From positions 112,924 to 176,923 of the forward strand of contig JBEKMN010000003.1 in assembly GCA_050008495.1 (NCBI GenBank): DNA of 64,000 nt, written 5' to 3'. The stretch comes from CAVROP01 sp050008495. Its GTDB lineage: Bacteria > Acidobacteriota > Terriglobia > UBA7540. A program made the position numbers and the translations under genes. The notes beneath the pieces are model-generated. The model had not been told where the DNA came from. It saw only the letters and a list, made by a program, of their open reading frames with translations, and made no database searches. Each line of letters starts with the position of its first letter. Within the stretch, counting starts at the first letter, position 1. Of this stretch, positions 58,929 to 64,000 are shown piece after piece.

Positions 58929-60148
58929 GCAAACAACTCCTGCGCGCGGCGGAGCCGGGCCGCGACTTGGACGCCGTAGGGGCACTCGACCGTGCAGCGC
59001 TCGCAATCGGCGCAGCGTACCGCAGCGACTTGGGGCCCGAGCTGCAAGAAGTTCTCGCGGCCCAGGGCAAACTGGCCGTAGCCTTCGGCGTAAGTCAAGA
59101 AGCGAAGCACCGCCGCGACCGGCACGCCGCGCTCGCAGACACCGCCGCAGGCGCCGCACATGCGGCAGTACAGCGGGCCGATGTCCTTGAGTCGCGCGGT
59201 GAGTAACTGCTCGTCCTTCTCGGTGAAGGTACCCGCCATGGCGCGCAGGTTTTCTTCGAACTCATCGTGACTCGTCATGCAGACGATCGCGGTGTCGACC
59301 GACGGGTTCTTGAGGGCCCATTTGATCGCCGCAACCGCGGCGCCCTCCTGGCTGAGCCGCTTGCTCAACGCCTGCGGATTGGCTCCGTAGAGCCGGTCGC
59401 CGCGCTGCACGCGGCCGACGCCGCCCGCCAGCACCTTCATCACCACGATCCCGAGACCGGCCTTCCGCGCCGCCTGGATGGCCGCCGTCATGTCCGTCTT
59501 CGGCGCGTCCGGATTGGCGTTGGCGCCCGCATCCACGGAGCGCATGGCGAAATTGTAGGTCGTCAACACCACGTCCGTCTGGCCGAGCTTCGCCAGGTGC
59601 GCCAGCATCTTATCCATGTTGAAATGCGTGCTCACGCCTGCAAAGCGGATTTTGCCGCTTTGCTTTGCAAGACGCTGCGCCTCTAGCAGGTCGTCGGTCA
59701 CCTGCTCCGGCTGGTTCTTCATGTGGAGATACCAGATATCCAGATAGTCGGTGCCCAGTTCGCGCAGGCTGGTGTCGAGGTCGGCAAGAACTTCCGGCTT
59801 GGTCCTGGCCGGACTCTTGCTCGAGATGATGACTTTCGGCCGAAATCTCTTGAGCGCCGCGCCGACCATCCGCTCGTTGTTTCCGCCTTGGTAGCCGCGG
59901 GCCGTGTCGAAGTGATTGATGCCAAAATCCGCGGCGCGCTCGATCACCGACGGATCGGAAGTCGTCATGCAGCCGAAAGCAAGCGTCGTCACTTTTAAGC
60001 CGGTCGTGCCCAACATGCGATAGTCCAGCCGGGCGGGTTCGGGCTTGGCTTGGCCGATGGCAAAGGGAAGAGTAGAAGTGCGAACGCCGGCGGCGGGAAG
60101 AGCCAGGCCAGCCGCCAGAAAATCGCGACGAGAGAAATTAGGTTTCAT
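58925..60148 (-). CDS. Tat-exported aldo/keto reductase with C-terminal ferredoxin-like motifs
   Basis: A 407-aa protein. A twin-arginine signal (SRRDFLAAGLALPAAG, from residue 6) precedes an aldo/keto reductase barrel: FDTARGYQGGNNERMVG (Asp/Tyr of the tetrad), VIISSKS (Lys) and WYLHMKN (His). The C-terminus has CRMCGACGGVCERGVP and CADCERCTVECPYGVQV, two CxxCxxCxxxC-type Fe-S motifs. Such AKR-ferredoxin proteins are common in Acidobacteria and anaerobes and their substrates are unknown. Coupled by 4 bases to a membrane protein gene downstream. Confidence 0.9.
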   Translation of the reverse strand: MKPNFSRRDFLAAGLALPAAGVRTSTLPFAIGQAKPEPARLDYRMLGTTGLKVTTLAFGCMTTSDPSVIERAADFGINHFDTARGYQGGNNERMVGAALKRFRPKVIISSKSPARTKPEVLADLDTSLRELGTDYLDIWYLHMKNQPEQVTDDLLEAQRLAKQSGKIRFAGVSTHFNMDKMLAHLAKLGQTDVVLTTYNFAMRSVDAGANANPDAPKTDMTAAIQAARKAGLGIVVMKVLAGGVGRVQRGDRLYGANPQALSKRLSQEGAAVAAIKWALKNPSVDTAIVCMTSHDEFEENLRAMAGTFTEKDEQLLTARLKDIGPLYCRMCGACGGVCERGVPVAAVLRFLTYAEGYGQFALGRENFLQLGPQVAAVRCADCERCTVECPYGVQVAARLRRAQELFA

Positions 60149-60858
60149 TCCATCCTCCTATGCAGAGCGACATAAATTGTGGCACGGGCGTCCCGCCCGT
60201 GATCACGGCCGGGACGGCCGTGCCACGAAGGGATGCGCAATTATTCAAGTCGTTCTGCACAGTTTCGTTTTCCGACATGGATCATACAGAAAAATCGCGC
60301 ATTGCGCACCGTTTTTGGGCCCGTCATCCTATTTCCCGAGCCCCATGCCCGGCTCGTGCAAAGATCGTCCCGAGCTTGCTGCCTATCAACCCCGAGCCCA
60401 GAATGCCAATTCGCATGCTCTTCCTCCCTGATGTCCTGAGTTGGAAGTTCGCTGAATGATTCTTCATTGGATAGGCGGCAGTTTGTAGCCCCATGACGGG
60501 CGTAATAACTTAGCCCGGGGCGCAAGCCCTATAAGCGTTAACTTAACGCCACGAGTGGTGGCGATGTAGGTCCGGATCACCACTCGTACAGGCCCGGAGG
60601 GCCGCCAGAGAGTAGCCCACGGCGTGAGCCGTGGGATCGAGGAGCAACCCTTGGTGATCGCAGCCCCGGAGGGGCGGAAGAGGCTCTCGCACCCTATCTG
60701 TCGCCCCTTCCGGGGCTGTGAAAATTAACGCCGCACCCGGTCCCACGGCTCACGCCGTGGGCTACTTTCTGCCGCCGCTCCGCGGCTCTGGAGATCGTCT
60801 CGCCTTAGGTTAGCGACTATACGGCGTACGCGATGTCGCCCGCTTCGCGGGCTGAAAT
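60149..60858. other. Repeat-filled intergenic region
   Basis: About 710 bases. It holds a GGCACGGGCG/CGCCCGTG-type palindrome (60179-60226), a small Rossmann-gene relic (60324-60416), and a nested array (60478-60850): GCCCACGGCGTGAGCCGTGG (about 60614-60633) is mirrored by its complement near 60744-60763, and GCCCCGGAGGGGCG/CGCCCCTTCCGGGGC hairpins lie between. No intact gene. Confidence 0.75.
60324..60416 (-). pseudogene. N-terminal remnant of a Rossmann-fold dehydrogenase
   Basis: A 30-codon frame, MRIGILGSGLIGSKLGTIFA and then RAGHGAREIG, stops at a TGA after the first helix. The GxGxxG dinucleotide motif and the GGGAGGA ribosome-binding site 6-7 bases upstream are intact. It looks like the start of an NADPH-dependent F420-reductase-like or other NAD-binding protein whose body is lost to the repeat region. 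Confidence 0.7.
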
Positions 60859-61254
60859 TCAGGCTTGGTATTGTTCCTCCGTGACCTTCTCCAGCCAGTC
60901 GACAGTCTTGCCATCGAGCTTTTCCTGAATGGCGATGTGCGTCACGGCCGTGGTGGGGGTAGCGCCATGCCAATGCTTCTCGCCGGGCGGGAACCAGACC
61001 ACATCGCCGGGCCGGATTTGCTCGACCGGGCCGCCCCAGCGCTGCGCGAGGCCGCAGCCAGCCGTGACGATGAGAGTCTGACCGAGCGGATGGGTATGCC
61101 ATGCCGTTCGCGCTCCGGGCTCGAATGTGACGCTGGCCACCACAGCGCGAGCGGGATCGGGCGCGGTAAACAGCGGGTCGATGCGCACCGTGCCCGTAAA
61201 ATAGTCCTCCGATCCTTTGCCGGAAGGCTGCGAGCCGCTTCTTTTGATCTCCAT
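60859..61254 (-). CDS. Small cupin-domain protein
   Basis: A 131-aa single cupin. HTHPLGQTLIV (His53, His55, Gln59) and GDVVWFPPGEKHWHGA (second His about 94) are the two metal-binding motifs. It resembles the small cupins of the mandelonitrile-lyase/carboxymuconolactone-decarboxylase-associated group, commonly found beside aldo/keto reductases and redox enzymes. ATG 61254 is used; the frame to 61401 lacks cupin character and overlaps the next gene. Substrate unknown; Mn or Fe binding is likely. Confidence 0.85.
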   Translation of the reverse strand: MEIKRSGSQPSGKGSEDYFTGTVRIDPLFTAPDPARAVVASVTFEPGARTAWHTHPLGQTLIVTAGCGLAQRWGGPVEQIRPGDVVWFPPGEKHWHGATPTTAVTHIAIQEKLDGKTVDWLEKVTEEQYQA

Positions 61255-61360
61255 AGCCTGAATCCCTTCCCTGAAAGGTCGCAATCGTTTTATCCCGCGA
61301 TTATACCCTGCCGGGCGGACCGCGTTGCAACCAGAGAAGATGATTGGCCGCTCAGCCTTA

Positions 61361-63376
61361 TCAAGGGACGCGACCCGGGAAAGGCGGGAGTTGGCCTCCA
61401 CAGATTCCGACGGAAATGACGGAGTGGGTCACGGGATCGAATGCCACGACAAAGCGGGAACCGTCTGCAAGAGGGATGATGGCCGAGTACCAGGAATAGC
61501 CCAGGGGAGAAAGGCCATGGGGCTGGGGGTTTTCACCGCAGCCGAATTGGCCGTGATGAGGAGGCTCATCGAGAGCGAGCGTGATGTGAGAATCGCCCAG
61601 AAAGCGCCGCGTACTTTTCGAGAGCGTGGAAGCCTTGGCCAGATCCTCCACCGTGAGTTGCGCCGGATGCGCCGCATCCAGCTTCGCAACGCCGGATTGG
61701 ACTTTCTGGATTGCTTCAACGATCTGAAAGAGCGCTGTCCATTTTGAGTCCTGGGCTGCTTGGCTCACAAAGGTGTAGAAGGCCAGCGAAAAGAAGCTGC
61801 ACAGAAACGCCGTCATGGCCAAAGGCAGCAGACTCCTGAGCACAGACAACGCTCGGTCCTGGAGCTGCGCCCGAAACAGCCGGTAACTTTGGATGACCGC
61901 GTAGAGCAGCGGCGGAACCAATATTAGTGTCGTTAGCGCGAGCGCTGCTTGTACGCTGTCTGTCATGTTGGTCGACGCAGCCTGGATGAGTTTGAAAAAT
62001 GCTTTGGAACCGAAGTGCGAAACAGCATCGGCGAATTTCACATTTGCGAAGGGATCGAACCGTGAAAGAAAGAGGTTCGTGAGTGCGGGTCCCGCCCACT
62101 TGCCGAGCTCACCGGCGAAATTGAGGGCGATCATCACCGGAAGAACCCAGAGCGCAGCAGGCACCGTCCCGTTCACCGCGCACGCGCACCAGAATGAGGC
62201 AAAGGTCAGGAGTGACGCCGCGATCAGCCAAACCATTCCGGTATGCACATCCACAAACATGAAGGGCGATCCGAATCGGAATCCACCCGCGATCAACACC
62301 AAGACGGGGAGCAGCGCCGCGCAAAGAATACCTGCGAACAGGGCCATGAACAGCTTGATGAGCCACTGGCGGAGGGCCGGCATCGGCAAGGTCATGTGCC
62401 AGGAGTGCGTCCCCGACGCTCTTTCTTCCCCCAGCGACAGGCATCCGGCGAGAACCGCAATCAATGTGCTGAACCCACCCAACATGACCACCGCCGCCGT
62501 GGATTCCCTGGTTGATCCGCGCTCCGGCACCAACCTGAACATGGTTATGCAAGTCTCGCCCAGGACGTACAACAGGGTGATTATCCAGACCGGCCGCAGC
62601 AAACGAATCTCCTTGCGGATTAAGTTCAGAACCACCCCGCTGGGACGGCAGCGAAGCCAGCCGGCCAATGCTCCCGGCAACACATCCGGTCCTGCCATAA
62701 GCAGATCATCGCCGGCCATGCCTCCCGTCACCTGATACCGCGCCAGCGTTCGCCGGCCAAGCCAGAGCATTACACCTCCGTAGCACAAGAAGATGCACCC
62801 GGCGATCCAAACGGCGATATTGATTTCTGCTGGCGATCCATGTCTGGTTGCGCGAATCCAATGCACCAGGAACGCTCCGGGAACATTGAAGGCTCCGAGG
62901 ACCAAAGTGTTCAGGGCGAGGCCACCGATCGTTGATCTTGCAAAAAGTGTCCAAAATGTCGCCGAAGCGATCGCGGCGAGGATCCACGCTCCTGCAACCA
63001 CCCAAAGCTTCTGGTCCTGCGAAAACGCGGTCCGCGAGCCAAAGGAAAAGAACTCCGCAAGCGGGGCCCGCGAGCCAAGGGAACCAACCAGAACCGCCGA
63101 CAGGACGGCAACCAGGGTGACGCTCAACTTCACGCTCCAAATCTCCATCCGGCGGACGGGTTGAGTGAGCAGGAGGGTAAGCGTTCGGTGTTGGAATTCG
63201 CTGCCTAGCGAGATAGTCGCCAGCAGCGGAATGCCGAAGATGAACCATATGAAAGTGAGCCCCTGAGTCCAATCTGACTTATGAACGAGCGGCAGCGCGC
63301 CGACAAAATTTACTGCGCACCACGGCAAGAGCAGGGGGCGTGCTTCCTTAAGGATTCTCGTGGTTTTGGCGTTCAT
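61361..63376 (-). CDS. ABC-2-type transporter permease
   Basis: A 671-aa membrane protein with about 12 helices in two halves (LVHKSDWTQGLTFIWFIFGI; VTLVAVLSAVLVGSLGS; LLYVLGETCITMFRLV; FMALFAGILCAALLPVLVLI and others), plus large outer loops. It follows an ABC ATPase gene by 9 bases on the same strand, so they form one exporter. Its C-terminal about 130 residues (AFLCSFFSLAFYTFVSQAAQ onwards) are extracytoplasmic and unrecognised. The cargo is unknown. Confidence 0.85.
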   Translation of the reverse strand: MNAKTTRILKEARPLLLPWCAVNFVGALPLVHKSDWTQGLTFIWFIFGIPLLATISLGSEFQHRTLTLLLTQPVRRMEIWSVKLSVTLVAVLSAVLVGSLGSRAPLAEFFSFGSRTAFSQDQKLWVVAGAWILAAIASATFWTLFARSTIGGLALNTLVLGAFNVPGAFLVHWIRATRHGSPAEINIAVWIAGCIFLCYGGVMLWLGRRTLARYQVTGGMAGDDLLMAGPDVLPGALAGWLRCRPSGVVLNLIRKEIRLLRPVWIITLLYVLGETCITMFRLVPERGSTRESTAAVVMLGGFSTLIAVLAGCLSLGEERASGTHSWHMTLPMPALRQWLIKLFMALFAGILCAALLPVLVLIAGGFRFGSPFMFVDVHTGMVWLIAASLLTFASFWCACAVNGTVPAALWVLPVMIALNFAGELGKWAGPALTNLFLSRFDPFANVKFADAVSHFGSKAFFKLIQAASTNMTDSVQAALALTTLILVPPLLYAVIQSYRLFRAQLQDRALSVLRSLLPLAMTAFLCSFFSLAFYTFVSQAAQDSKWTALFQIVEAIQKVQSGVAKLDAAHPAQLTVEDLAKASTLSKSTRRFLGDSHITLALDEPPHHGQFGCGENPQPHGLSPLGYSWYSAIIPLADGSRFVVAFDPVTHSVISVGICGGQLPPFPGRVP

Positions 63377-63385
63377 GCTCGCCTC

Positions 63386-64000
63386 CTACGCTTTCAAGGT
63401 CGCGACGAAGATCTCCTCGAGTGTCAGCGACTCCGTCGTGAGCGCCTCAGGATTATGCCCTCGCAAGCCCTCCATCAATTCGGGGCCCGAGCCATTTGCA
63501 ATCAATTCCAGTTCGCGGCCGTCGCGGCGCACGCGCAATGCTGTTTGCAGATCGATTTCCGGCGGCGCTTGTGCAAAGCGGGCGCGAATCTTCTGATAAC
63601 GCTCGCGCGCCTGGTCGGCGTCGAGCGTCAACACGCTACGGCCGTGATCGATGAGCGTGAACTCGTCAATCAATCCCTCGAATTCGCTGATGAGGTGGGT
63701 GGAAACCAGGATCGTGCGCTTGCCCGGAACGCCTTGCTGGTACGCGCCGATCACCGCCTCGATGAACTCGCGGCGAACGATGGGGTCCAGGCCCGAGGTT
63801 GGCTCGTCGAGCACCAGCAGGTCCGTCTCCGGGCACACCGCGGCGACGAGCGCGACCTGCGTCCGTTGGCCCTTCGACAGATTTCCGGTGCGCTGCGCCG
63901 GATCGAGCTGGAAACGCTCAAGCAACTCTTGCTCCGTCTGCCGGTTCAAATGGGCGCGAAATGAAGCGAGGTAATCCAGCGTCTCGCGCACGCTCATCCA
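63386..64000 (-). CDS. ABC transporter ATP-binding protein (cut by the window end)
   Basis: The C-terminal about 205 residues of an ABC ATPase; the gene continues beyond 64000. The signature motif LSKGQRTQVALV, Walker B LLVLDEPTSGLDP and the H-loop region VSTHLISEFE are visible; the Walker A is outside the window. The C-terminal extension (about 80 residues) resembles CcmA/NatA-type regulatory tails. It pairs with the permease gene 9 bases downstream. Confidence 0.93.
   Translation of the reverse strand, partial: WMSVRETLDYLASFRAHLNRQTEQELLERFQLDPAQRTGNLSKGQRTQVALVAAVCPETDLLVLDEPTSGLDPIVRREFIEAVIGAYQQGVPGKRTILVSTHLISEFEGLIDEFTLIDHGRSVLTLDADQARERYQKIRARFAQAPPEIDLQTALRVRRDGRELELIANGSGPELMEGLRGHNPEALTTESLTLEEIFVATLKA

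Overview
The window is about 60% GC with long intergenic stretches full of short palindromic repeats. Its families (pro-kumamolisin S53 peptidase, signal-bearing Gfo/Idh oxidoreductase, AmmeMemoRadiSam-type radical SAM enzyme, CPBP protein, cytosolic-looking GMC giants, glycine-rich secreted protein) fit a soil or sediment Acidobacteriota-type bacterium. This is a moderate-confidence inference; no rRNA, tRNA or marker gene in the window settles it.

Layout. (1) 0.3-6.1 kb: a plus-strand one-carbon operon with formate-THF ligase, an HTH-less cyclic-nucleotide-binding-fold protein, a MetF-MetV type methylene-THF reductase, a methyl-THF:corrinoid methyltransferase and FolD. It is the folate (methyl) branch of the Wood-Ljungdahl pathway without CODH/ACS. 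A homocysteine/corrinoid-type methyltransferase follows at 9.6 kb. (2) 6-15.3 kb: ordinary accessory genes (SEC-C protein, PHB-depolymerase-like esterase, polysaccharide deacetylase, Gfo/Idh, AmrS-like radical SAM, CPBP protein, nucleotide pyrophosphatase-like phosphodiesterase). (3) 15.4-21.3 kb: the most interesting block. Four minus-strand genes reproduce the enzyme set that makes 3'-phospho-CDP-phosphoramidate in Campylobacter jejuni (Cj1415-Cj1418 plus a Cj1419/Cj1420-like methyltransferase), with the Cj1415-like kinase fused to the Cj1418-like glutamine kinase. A sulfotransferase-like remnant lies alongside, and an NRPS-like adenylation pseudogene lies upstream. (4) 22-34.5 kb: a minus-strand island of large, mostly signal-less hydrolases and flavoenzymes (S53 peptidase, amine-oxidase-fold flavoprotein, GMC oxidoreductase-alpha/beta hydrolase fusion, metallophosphoesterase, S8 peptidase, a 725-aa unknown). 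(5) 35.2-40.5 kb: a defence/stress island with a Fic enzyme behind an operator-like promoter, an RHH antitoxin with a truncated PIN toxin, a tail-to-tail putative restriction-modification pair, a group-II-intron-leader-like remnant and direct repeats. (6) 40.8-50 kb: a second GMC giant, an FAD-linked oxidase, a 1221-aa PBP-like/membrane protein and a SLATT-like two-TM protein. The two GMC proteins share a C-terminal domain and flank the defence island, so the island may have been inserted into one ancestral cluster. (7) 50-64 kb: an M1-like peptidase lacking its third zinc ligand, HicAB, HypF, a glycine-rich protein, SDR, a cysteine-synthase-family enzyme, a Tat-type aldo/keto reductase with ferredoxin motifs, a cupin, and an ABC exporter cut by the window end.

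How the genes work together. The C1 operon would interconvert formate and methyl-THF. The phosphoramidate block would make an activated P-N donor and possibly methylate the product, presumably to decorate a surface glycan. The GMC/oxidase islands look like oxidative catabolism of an unidentified, probably hydrophobic, alcohol.
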